Assembly: GCA_030667035.1 (NCBI GenBank)
Contig: DAOUWQ010000002.1
Coordinates: 1 to 16,571, forward strand
Direction: 5' to 3'
Length of the DNA stretch: 16,571 nucleotides
Source: Candidatus Heimdallarchaeota archaeon
Lineage (GTDB): Archaea > Asgardarchaeota > Heimdallarchaeia > JABLTI01
Below the pieces are notes generated by a model. The model saw only the letters and a program-made list of their open reading frames with translations. It did not search any database and was not told the DNA's origin. Below, piece by piece: positions 6,925-12,876 of this stretch. A program made the position numbers and the translations under genes. The stretch's first letter is position 1. Each line of letters starts with the position of its first letter.

Positions 6925-7365
6925 TTATTGCACTTCTAAGATTGAAATATCTACACCAGTTATTCCTTCAATAGTCAAGATGTCTTCCTTTAATTTCTTA
7001 ATATCGATTCTATCAAATTCTTCTGCATCAATGTAGCCATCAAATACACACGTATCTTCTAGAAAACACAGACCTGTTGAATAAAGCGCTCTTAAACCTA
7101 AGCTCAAAAATAAGGTGCCAATTCTCTTGAGAAAATCAGGTGTTAACTGTCCAATATCGATCGATATTTTATACACCTTATCTGTTGTAGTTGGTATTAT
7201 ACGAATAATTTTGGTATTTGGGGTCAATATTATTACAGCATAATTTCCAACTTCTGGCTTAAGTGCTTCAAGAAAATCAGCATTAAGTTGTAAAGCTTGA
7301 TCTGTCTCTAATTTAAACATGCGTGCCATTGTTATTTGTGGAGTTTCGATTTTTTTCTCGACCAT
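6925..7365 (-). CDS. unassigned small protein (paralog B of the STGLC family)
   Basis: This 146-aa protein is a paralog of the product of 1013-1390. Both have I-T-x-[AS]-[RK] near the start, a strand-rich middle (here A-V-I-I-L-T-P-N-T-K-I-I-R-I-I-P-T) and the core Y-S-T-G-L-C100-x5-C106-V-F-D-G-Y-I-D. It is longer than paralog A at both ends, with a C-terminal E-G-I-T-G-V-D-I-S-I-L strand that recalls ACT-like ligand-binding or dimerisation domains; that link is weak. The invariant cysteine pair could bind metal or be redox active. The start ATG has GAGAGG about 8 nt upstream. Upstream lie a 7-bp inverted repeat (7399-7422) and a 10-bp direct repeat (7438-7467) that may control it. Function is unknown. 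Confidence 0.75.
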   Translation of the reverse strand: MVEKKIETPQITMARMFKLETDQALQLNADFLEALKPEVGNYAVIILTPNTKIIRIIPTTTDKVYKISIDIGQLTPDFLKRIGTLFLSLGLRALYSTGLCFLEDTCVFDGYIDAEEFDRIDIKKLKEDILTIEGITGVDISILEVQ

Positions 7366-7398
7366 CTTTTTATGCCTCTCTTTAATTTTTCATATTTT

Positions 7399-7422
7399 TT
7401 GAGAAATAATACAAATTCTCAA
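7399..7422 (-). repeat. 7-bp inverted repeat upstream of paralog B
   Basis: Ttgagaa at 7399-7405 and ttctcaa at 7416-7422 with a 10-nt spacer, 34-57 nt upstream of the ATG of paralog B. It may be an operator or a leader hairpin; chance is possible in this AT-rich sequence. Confidence 0.3.
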
Positions 7423-7437
7423 TGATTATTGATATGT

Positions 7438-7467
7438 TTCTAGTAATGAATTGAAAATTCTAGTAAT
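7438..7467. repeat. 10-bp direct repeat ttctagtaat, spaced 20 bp
   Basis: Identical ttctagtaat copies at 7438-7447 and 7458-7467 lie two helical turns apart, with a degraded ttcctag at 7475-7481. They lie between the start of paralog B and the end of the GHMP gene, as tandem binding sites for a regulator would. Confidence 0.4.
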
Positions 7468-7505
7468 TAAATAATTCCTAGAAAATTTCACTTTTGCAGT
7501 TCTTT

Positions 7506-8489
7506 TCAAACACTTTGGACGATTTTTGGAGCACTCGCTACTTTGAAGTGATAAAATTTCCATTTTTTTGCTGTAAGTACAGAAGTTACTTTATTAGCAT
7601 GTTCTTTCAGTGTCGCTATTGTTATCAAATTCCCACCACCAATAAGGAAATAAGCAGGTATATCATCTTTCCTCATTTGATGGATATCATTACACAGTTC
7701 TAACATCTTCGGTTTTCTTACAACTAATCCTACTTCTTCTAATAATTCATGGGCATTTCTAATATTTTCTTCTGCAGCTTCTAGGACTTCAAGAAAATCT
7801 CTAGTATCTAAAGCAATTTTTATACGATTTACCCAATTTGGGATATTCTGAACACGATTCTCAAAATTCCGGTTTGTTACTATTCCCGCATGTATTTCAT
7901 CAGCTGTTAGGCGTTCATCGAAATTAAATGGAACTGAAAAGAGCTCAATTTCTTCCAAATCAGAATGGGAAGCCAATTGTAAAACCGTAGGGGGAGAAGT
8001 GTTAGAGAGTGTTAGAGTTAAACCACCAAATAAACTTCGACCTGCACTTTCAGACCCTTGCATAGAATATTCTAATAATTGCTCTTTACTATAATTTAGA
8101 TCTAATATATCATTAAGAGCAGTAAAAAGAGCAGCTAGACCTGAATCGGAACTTCCACTAAAAATATTATAATTCGTCGAGTTTACCAAGATATTTGCAG
8201 TAATATTACTATTCAGCATGAAGGATTTAATCGCTTTTACGATTTGTTCTCCCCGTAATCCTGTAAGTTCTTTTCCACCAAGCATAAATTTCACATATGG
8301 TGTTTCACTTTTTGAAGGAAGTTGATTGTCAGGGATAATTTCAATCGATGTTTCCGTACGAGTTGTTTCATCTTGACTAGTGACAGCAAGACCCATCGTA
8401 TCATAAATCGGTGTTCTATCAGAATGGATTCCACCAAGGAAAATAATTGGTATTGTAGGATAAGCTACAGCGACAGATTTTTTCTTCAT
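7506..8489 (-). CDS. GHMP-fold protein of the mevalonate (di)phosphate decarboxylase family, decarboxylation residues lost
   Basis: The 327-aa product aligns by motif with the MvaD/phosphomevalonate decarboxylase/mevalonate 3-kinase family. It has a GHMP glycine-serine loop (F-S-G-S-S-D-S-G-L-A-A-L, 110-121), G-S-E-S-A-G-R151-S-L-F-G-G-L at 145-157, and a late G-G-G-N. In decarboxylases a catalytic Asp sits in FDAGPN; here the segment reads F-L-I-G-G-G-N, with Ile283 at the Asp position. The Lys of K-Y-W-G-K is also absent, the region reading I-I-F-L-G-G. The Arg remains. Such loss is known in Thermoplasma mevalonate 3-kinase, so a 3-kinase or another GHMP kinase is more likely than a decarboxylase. 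The ORF extends to a TTG at 8525, but ATG 8489 with AAGGG upstream matches the family N-terminus. It follows the P-loop kinase by 32 nt. Confidence 0.75.
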   Translation of the reverse strand: MKKKSVAVAYPTIPIIFLGGIHSDRTPIYDTMGLAVTSQDETTRTETSIEIIPDNQLPSKSETPYVKFMLGGKELTGLRGEQIVKAIKSFMLNSNITANILVNSTNYNIFSGSSDSGLAALFTALNDILDLNYSKEQLLEYSMQGSESAGRSLFGGLTLTLSNTSPPTVLQLASHSDLEEIELFSVPFNFDERLTADEIHAGIVTNRNFENRVQNIPNWVNRIKIALDTRDFLEVLEAAEENIRNAHELLEEVGLVVRKPKMLELCNDIHQMRKDDIPAYFLIGGGNLITIATLKEHANKVTSVLTAKKWKFYHFKVASAPKIVQSV

Positions 8490-8521
8490 TATCTTGACCC
8501 TTCTATGAAATATTTGAAAAT

Positions 8522-9403
8522 TCAATAATTTTTCCGTTCTGATTTCAATTTCTCAATATACTCGATTGAATTCCTATATTTCTTAATGTCATTTATTTTT
8601 TTTATTCTTTCAAAAAGATAATCATAGATTAAATCAAGTCCATGTTGGAAATCGTCAATATCAATGATTTTTAGATTATATCTCTCAGCTTCCTCACACT
8701 GATATTTTTGCATTAGTAGATAATTATCCATTTGCTCAAGCAATCGCTCACTTGAACTATGTAAATGGGAAAAAAGGTTTCTGGATTTCAATCTTTCTGA
8801 ATATACTTCACGATCATTGATTCTTAGAATAATTGGAATAAAGCTTGGGTGAGCTAATATTTGCTTGTCAAACTGTGAGGGTAAGAAGTGAAGATATTCT
8901 ACAAGTATATTTTCTCCATCCCTAATACCCCTATCAGCAATCATACGCTGGACCGCTTGGTTCATAATTTCAGATTGTTTTTTGTAGCCCAATAAGAGAT
9001 TTTCTTCAGAATACTCACCAAAATGCTTCCATGAATTGTAAACACTAGAAAAGAATTCCTTATTCTCATTGTATGATAAAATACTGCGAAAAGAAGAACG
9101 AAGAGCATCTCCACCTATTGCAATGCCTATGTCTAACGCAGTTGAAATTTCTTTGGCTAAAGAGGTTTTTCCTACACCAGGTAAACCTGCAATAACCAAA
9201 CAGAGGGGAAGTTTTTGGATGCCTTTTCGAATTTGAGTATGATACTCTTTCATCACAAGATAGCGTTGCAGATATTTTTTCCCTTGTTTTTGCAAGGCAT
9301 TGATCAGTTCATCTTCGGTAGAAGAATTACATATTATTTCACTTATCTGTCGTAAAGATAATCCCGTAGCTAATAATATTGAGTCCTCATTCCGGAAAAT
9401 CAT
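8522..9403 (-). CDS. P-loop kinase of the 2-phosphoglycerate kinase family
   Basis: This 293-aa protein begins with an all-helical region (to about residue 60) like the N-terminal part of archaeal 2-phosphoglycerate kinases. A kinase core follows: Walker A G-L-P-G-V-G-K79-T-S, then G-G-D99-A-L-R-S-S-F-R (the family's D-x-[IL]-R-x3-R substrate motif), V-Y-N-S-W-K, L-L-G-Y-K-K-Q, E-Y-L-H-F-L-P (the family has E-G-x-H-x-x-P), and a lid region rich in Arg with a Y-L-L-M-Q-K-Y-Q segment. 2-phosphoglycerate kinase makes cyclic 2,3-diphosphoglycerate precursors in some methanogens, but many family members act on other small molecules. It is transcribed directly ahead of the GHMP gene, so both likely act in one pathway. 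Start is ATG 9403 or TTG 9409; neither has a strong ribosome binding site. Confidence 0.75.
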   Translation of the reverse strand: MIFRNEDSILLATGLSLRQISEIICNSSTEDELINALQKQGKKYLQRYLVMKEYHTQIRKGIQKLPLCLVIAGLPGVGKTSLAKEISTALDIGIAIGGDALRSSFRSILSYNENKEFFSSVYNSWKHFGEYSEENLLLGYKKQSEIMNQAVQRMIADRGIRDGENILVEYLHFLPSQFDKQILAHPSFIPIILRINDREVYSERLKSRNLFSHLHSSSERLLEQMDNYLLMQKYQCEEAERYNLKIIDIDDFQHGLDLIYDYLFERIKKINDIKKYRNSIEYIEKLKSERKNY

Positions 9404-9494
9404 AAGCAAACCAACTTAGACTAATCAATTTACGGCACCATCAGTTAAATATATTTTACTTATCGTTGAATATTATCAAAAATAAGCATAATTT

Positions 9495-9533
9495 AGAGAA
9501 AAGGCCTCAATAATATGGTAAATTCTTTTCTCT
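9495..9533. repeat. 9-bp inverted repeat in a divergent promoter region
   Basis: Agagaaaag at 9495-9503 and cttttctct at 9525-9533 are exact reverse complements with 21 nt between. They lie roughly midway between the divergent P-loop kinase and uS19 genes, so they could be an operator for either. The remaining 200 bases of this gap are AT-rich with no clear feature. Confidence 0.35.
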
Positions 9534-9634
9534 TATTTCGTTAGAAGAGTAATATTTTTAATTGGATATTCTCGCAAATGGCATATAGAATATTAATTGT
9601 CTATAGATTGAAGAAAAATTAAGGAAGAAGTAAT

Positions 9635-10078
9635 TTGTCAGTAGTAGAAATAACCCAAGCAGAAATTAAAAAATTCCAATATATGGGACTTAACTATGAA
9701 CAAGTCCAAGCTCTATCAATGGATGAATTCATAAAAATGCTTCCATCAAGAAAGAGAAGAAGCATTAGTCGACAGTCCTATTGGACACCAAAAAGATTGA
9801 AACTTATAGCCGATATTAGAGCCCAAGTAAAAGGTATCAAAGAAGGCAATAAAAGAATAAAAACAGTTAGAACTCATTTGAGAGATATGGTTATCCTACC
9901 AGAGATGGTAATGGCCAAAATAGGCATTCACGATGGTAAGGATTTTATTGAATTTCTTGTCCGACCAGATATGATCGGTCATATTTTCGGTGAATTTGCT
10001 CCATCAACAAAGCTAGTTAGACATGGTTCTCCAGGAATGGGAGCAACTAAATCAAGTCTTTATATTCCATTAAAATAA
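9635..10078 (+). CDS. rps19: 30S ribosomal protein uS19
   Basis: uS19 (S19p; S15 in eukaryotes) binds 16S rRNA in the head of the small subunit near the A-site finger. The 147-aa product is the long archaeal/eukaryotic form: F-Q-Y-M-G at 14-18 matches the family F-x-Y-x-G, then L-P-S-R-K-R-R-S-I-S-R near 36-46, T-V-R-T-H-L-R-D-M-V-I-L-P near 78-90, I-G-I-H-D-G-K-D-F near 96-104, and the C-terminal G-E-F-A-P-S-T-K-L-V-R-H-G-S-P-G-M-G-A-T-K-S-S. The TTG start is required to keep the conserved N-terminus and has AAGGAAG upstream. It is alone here: rpl2, rpl22 and rps3, its usual partners in the S10-type operon, are not next to it. A terminator hairpin follows. Confidence 0.96.
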   Translation: MSVVEITQAEIKKFQYMGLNYEQVQALSMDEFIKMLPSRKRRSISRQSYWTPKRLKLIADIRAQVKGIKEGNKRIKTVRTHLRDMVILPEMVMAKIGIHDGKDFIEFLVRPDMIGHIFGEFAPSTKLVRHGSPGMGATKSSLYIPLK

Positions 10079-10094
10079 TTTTTTATTCTTTTTT

Positions 10095-10130
10095 GGGTTA
10101 TAAAAGTAATAACCCTTCATCTTTTCTTTA
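10095..10130 (+). terminator. intrinsic terminator after uS19
   Basis: Gggttat at 10095-10101 pairs with ataaccc at 10109-10115 (7-bp stem, 7-nt loop), preceded by a T-rich stretch and followed by ttcatcttttcttt. It lies 16 nt after the uS19 stop. Confidence 0.65.
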
Positions 10131-10253
10131 TTGCACAACGTATTTTTGAAATTAATCGACATTCCATTAACCTTATAATTTCAAAGTGAAATATCTTTAA
10201 TAATATTATTTGAGTAATTTCCGAAACACAGAATACCAACAGGAGCAACCAAA

Positions 10254-10655
10254 ATGTCAAGATTTTCTTTATCAAAAATTAGTGAAAAAAGAGCTCGGAA
10301 AGGACTGAAAAAACAGATAATAAGCATTTTTAGTATTATTGCAGATGAAATGGGACCACAAGTTGATTCTGTTGCTTCTCCGTATGAGAGTGCTCCAATA
10401 TTCAATGATAGAGAAATTTCAATCTTATTCACAGCTGTATCAATGCTGGAAATTAGTGAGATGACATTGGGAGAACTGAAACTACTTTTTGAGATAACGG
10501 ATTATACGATGTCTGATGGGCGTCCTTCAAAAAAGATTTTTGTTGTAGTTTGTGGGTGTGAAGCTATCAGCAGTCAAGTAAGAACAATGGTCAGAAGTTT
10601 AATTCACAGTTCCGATGCTGCATTAAAGAATCTTGAAGATATCATGGAAAGATAA
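10254..10655 (+). CDS. unassigned 133-aa cytoplasmic protein
   Basis: I do not recognise this family. It starts at ATG with a good AGGAGC 7 nt upstream, which supports translation. The N-terminus is basic (residues 1-22, rich in Lys and Arg). A helix, I-I-S-I-F-S-I-I-A-D-E-M-G-P, leads into predicted strands, a second helix (I-S-I-L-F-T-A-V-S-M-L-E-I), a strand hairpin around F-E-I-T-D-Y-T-M-S-D-G-R-P, another strand (K-I-F-V-V-V-C-G-C) and a C-terminal helix. This helix-strand order could suit a roadblock/longin-like fold, which is common in Asgard archaea, but the sequence alone does not establish it. It lies between uS19 and uS2 on the same strand, 175 and 150 nt from them, each with its own likely promoter. 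Confidence 0.65.
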   Translation: MSRFSLSKISEKRARKGLKKQIISIFSIIADEMGPQVDSVASPYESAPIFNDREISILFTAVSMLEISEMTLGELKLLFEITDYTMSDGRPSKKIFVVVCGCEAISSQVRTMVRSLIHSSDAALKNLEDIMER

Positions 10656-10685
10656 AAAAAAAGCCATAAAAAATACTTTATTGTA

Positions 10686-10694
10686 TTATATAAA
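10686..10694 (+). promoter_or_regulatory. candidate TATA box for the uS2 gene
   Basis: Ttatataaa matches the archaeal box A consensus and lies about 115 nt before the uS2 start. A second candidate, ctatataa at about 10768-10775, is closer. Position and base composition are the only support. Confidence 0.35.
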
Positions 10695-10792
10695 CTGAAG
10701 AGTATTCGTTTTGAACAAAAGAAATTTAAACAATATAAGAAGGATTTTGCTCCAGAAAGAATATTTACTATATAATTTCGTTTAAGATTATT

Positions 10793-10798
10793 AGAGGT
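10793..10798 (+). promoter_or_regulatory. Shine-Dalgarno AGAGGT for the TTG start of uS2
   Basis: AGAGGT lies 7 nt before TTG 10806, the ideal spacing, and confirms the non-ATG start. Confidence 0.6.
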
Positions 10799-10805
10799 AC
10801 TAAAA

Positions 10806-11492
10806 TTGGCTATAGAACCAGATCAAATAACTGAAGAATTACTAATTGGTTTAGATGAATACTTAGCTGCCGGTGTACACATAGGTACTCGTATAGGCAC
10901 TAAATCAATGAAAAAATTCATTTATTTAATTAGAAGTGATGGGCTTTACGTTTTAGATGTGCGAGCAACAGATCAAAGAATAAGAACGCTAGCAAAATTC
11001 CTAGCCCGATATGAACCAAATCAAGTAGCAGTTTTCTCCGCAAGACAATATGGACAAGTCCCAGGTAGTAAACTTGCCAAAATATGCGGATTTAGAAGTG
11101 TTCCCGGTAGATTTATTCCCGGAACTTTAACCAACCCAGAATTTTCAGGTTTTATCGAACCAGAAGTTATTCTCTTAACAGATCCCCGTGCAGATAAACA
11201 AGCAATTAAAGAAGCAAACAAAGTTGGAATTGTTGTCGCTGCAATGTGTGACACAGATAATGAACTCAAAGGTGTTGATCTTATTGTCCCATCCAACAAC
11301 AAAGGTCGTAGATCTTTGGCATTAGTTTATTGGTTATTAGCAAGAGAGATCTTGAAAGCACGAGGCGAAATTCCACCTGATGGAACTATTCCTCTCTCAG
11401 TTGAAGACTTTACCTTCAAAGTTTTACCAAGTAATATGCAAATTACTGCTAAAGGTGACGAAGAGGGTGAACCAGTACAAGAACAAATGTAA
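10806..11492 (+). CDS. rps2: 30S ribosomal protein uS2
   Basis: uS2 (S2p; SA in eukaryotes) assembles late onto the small subunit near the mRNA exit. The 228-aa product shows Y-L-A-A-G-V-H-I-G-T near residues 19-28, K-F-I-Y-L-I-R-S-D-G-L-Y-V-L-D near 37-51, S-A-R-Q-Y-G-Q near 78-84, G-R-F-I-P-G-T-L-T-N-P near 100-110 and E-P-E-V-I-L-L-T-D-P-R-A-D near 118-130, then C-D-T-D near 148-151 and N-N-K-G-R-R-S-L-A-L-V-Y-W near 163-175. These are archaeal/eukaryotic features. TTG is the start, with AGAGGT 7 nt upstream. The usual archaeal neighbours (rpl13, rps9, rpoN, rpoK, enolase) are absent nearby. Terminator hairpins follow. Confidence 0.96.
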   Translation: MAIEPDQITEELLIGLDEYLAAGVHIGTRIGTKSMKKFIYLIRSDGLYVLDVRATDQRIRTLAKFLARYEPNQVAVFSARQYGQVPGSKLAKICGFRSVPGRFIPGTLTNPEFSGFIEPEVILLTDPRADKQAIKEANKVGIVVAAMCDTDNELKGVDLIVPSNNKGRRSLALVYWLLAREILKARGEIPPDGTIPLSVEDFTFKVLPSNMQITAKGDEEGEPVQEQM

Positions 11493-11496
11493 AGAA

Positions 11497-11524
11497 GTTG
11501 CTTTTTGCAACACTTTTCTTTTAT
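11497..11524 (+). terminator. intrinsic terminator after uS2
   Basis: Gttgc at 11497-11501, loop of five Ts, gcaac at 11507-11511, then acttttctttta. It begins 4 nt after the uS2 stop codon. Confidence 0.55.
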
Positions 11525-11554
11525 TTTTATCATAAATGTTTTTAGAAATAATTA

Positions 11555-11620
11555 AGCTAATTATTTTTTTAATTTTAAAAAAATGATAATTAGCTGTTTT
11601 GTTTTTTATTAAACAGCTAA
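11555..11620. terminator. two overlapping, mutually exclusive hairpins between convergent genes
   Basis: Hairpin A pairs agctaattat (11555-11564) with ataattagct (11586-11595). Hairpin B pairs ttagctgttt (11590-11599) with aaacagctaa (11611-11620). They share 11590-11595, so only one can form at a time. Hairpin A is followed on the plus strand by gttttgtttttt, and hairpin B on the minus strand by ttatcattttttt, so each suits termination in one direction. Hairpin B overlaps the presenilin homologue's stop codon. Confidence 0.65.
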
Positions 11621-12718
11621 ACTTAGCCAATCAGGATTGATAAAACCCCATCCACTGTAACCGGCTAAAGCAAAAATTCCCCACACACCAAATGCTAGTA
11701 TTAATCCTAAACCAATTGATAGTGGTAATCCAGGCATCATTTGTACTTTTTCGAGAAGCTTTATTGTACCAAAAGCTCCTACAACAACGCCAATAAATGC
11801 CCCTATGGCAGAAAAGAATCCTAGGCGGATAAGTGCAAAACTAAAGAGCATACCGAAAAATGCTAGATCACCTAGCCCTAGTTCAATATAATCTGCATAT
11901 TCATATTCAACATCTGCAAGAGCAGTGTCAATATTCGGTTCTGGGGTTTCTGATATATCTTCAACAGGAACAGTGATTTCAGATTCTTCTGTTTCACTGA
12001 CTGGTGCTGTAGTTGATAGATTCTTTTGATATTTTTCATTTTCTCGTTCATCACTTACTTCAGCTATTTTCTTAATTGGTCCTTTAAAAACGGAAATAAT
12101 GTCGTAGATACTTAGACCAATCATAACAAATACTGAAGCTAACATCGGTAGAAAAGTTGCTAGAAAAGTGCCTGCTAAAACTGCGAAGAGCATTGCCATC
12201 ATCTGAGAGATTGGTTCTGCGGTCAGTGTATAAACCATTGAAATTACTGTAAAAGCAGCATAAGCTAACCCAATAACAAGAGCAATTGAGAATATAACCC
12301 AATCAGTTGAAACTTGGAAAACCCCACCTGGTAAAAAGATGTCAAGGAAGAAATAGGGAGCACTATAGATAAGAAGAAAGACAAAGAAAAACGATGTAAT
12401 TGCTACTGCAACTGCAAAGAAAGCCTTCAATAATTTGATTTTTCCATACTTGAAAATGAGGAAAATAGCAAAAGCACCAATAAAAGCTATTCCAACATAA
12501 AATAATGCATTTAAAGCAGCAGAGCCAGGACTATCACCAGGTATTGGTGTTGCCGGAGGAGGACCTTCTCCACCACCTGCATCTGAATTAAAATAACCAA
12601 AAATAATTATGCTGCACAAACCGCTTAATACAGATATAATCATAATTGGAATTGATAAAGAGATAAATTTCTTCTTAATTGTCACACTAAATGTTCCCAA
12701 TTGACTGGCGTAACCCAT
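11609..12718 (-). CDS. presenilin-family intramembrane aspartyl protease
   Basis: This 369-aa protein is a predicted multi-pass membrane protease of the presenilin/signal peptide peptidase class (GxGD aspartyl proteases). Catalytic motifs are all present: I-G-L-S-I-Y-D206-I-I-S-V-F-K-G-P in the sixth helix, E-L-G-L-G-D284-L-A-F-F-G in the seventh, and P-G-L-P (329-332) in place of the PAL motif. A long acidic hydrophilic loop (about 220-275) separates the two aspartates, as in presenilin. A glycine/proline-rich extracellular-type loop follows helix one (about 45-65). K-G-P after YD and L-G-L-G-D favour presenilin over signal peptide peptidase. The first ATG (12718) has GGTACT upstream; a TTG at 12730 is possible. 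It lies just downstream of a type I membrane protein gene on the same strand. Confidence 0.9.
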   Translation of the reverse strand: MGYASQLGTFSVTIKKKFISLSIPIMIISVLSGLCSIIIFGYFNSDAGGGEGPPPATPIPGDSPGSAALNALFYVGIAFIGAFAIFLIFKYGKIKLLKAFFAVAVAITSFFFVFLLIYSAPYFFLDIFLPGGVFQVSTDWVIFSIALVIGLAYAAFTVISMVYTLTAEPISQMMAMLFAVLAGTFLATFLPMLASVFVMIGLSIYDIISVFKGPIKKIAEVSDERENEKYQKNLSTTAPVSETEESEITVPVEDISETPEPNIDTALADVEYEYADYIELGLGDLAFFGMLFSFALIRLGFFSAIGAFIGVVVGAFGTIKLLEKVQMMPGLPLSIGLGLILAFGVWGIFALAGYSGWGFINPDWLSLAV

Positions 12719-12836
12719 TTTTAGTACCAACTGATTATTATAATATTCATCTAAGAAAATTGTGAATATCTATAGAAAGAATACTCGTAACACAAAAAAA
12801 GCTTTGCTTATTGAGGAATAAAAAAAAAGAATGAAA

Positions 12837-12860
12837 AAAGAAAGAATAAATTCTTTCTTT
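12837..12860 (-). terminator. intrinsic terminator after the LVIVD propeller gene
   Basis: Aaagaaagaat at 12837-12847 and attctttcttt at 12850-12860 form a perfect 11-bp inverted repeat with two bases between. On the minus strand it starts 16 nt after the stop and is followed by tttttcattcttttttttt. It would separate the propeller transcript from that of the presenilin homologue, wholly or in part. Confidence 0.65.
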
Positions 12861-12876
12861 ACTTATTTAATGGAAA

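Noticed and set aside
7506..8489. Straight annotation as diphosphomevalonate decarboxylase
   Set aside because: The DAGPN Asp and the KYWGK Lys are absent, so decarboxylase activity is not supported.
11021..11302. 93-aa minus-strand open frame inside uS2
   Set aside because: Antisense shadow of a conserved ribosomal protein gene.
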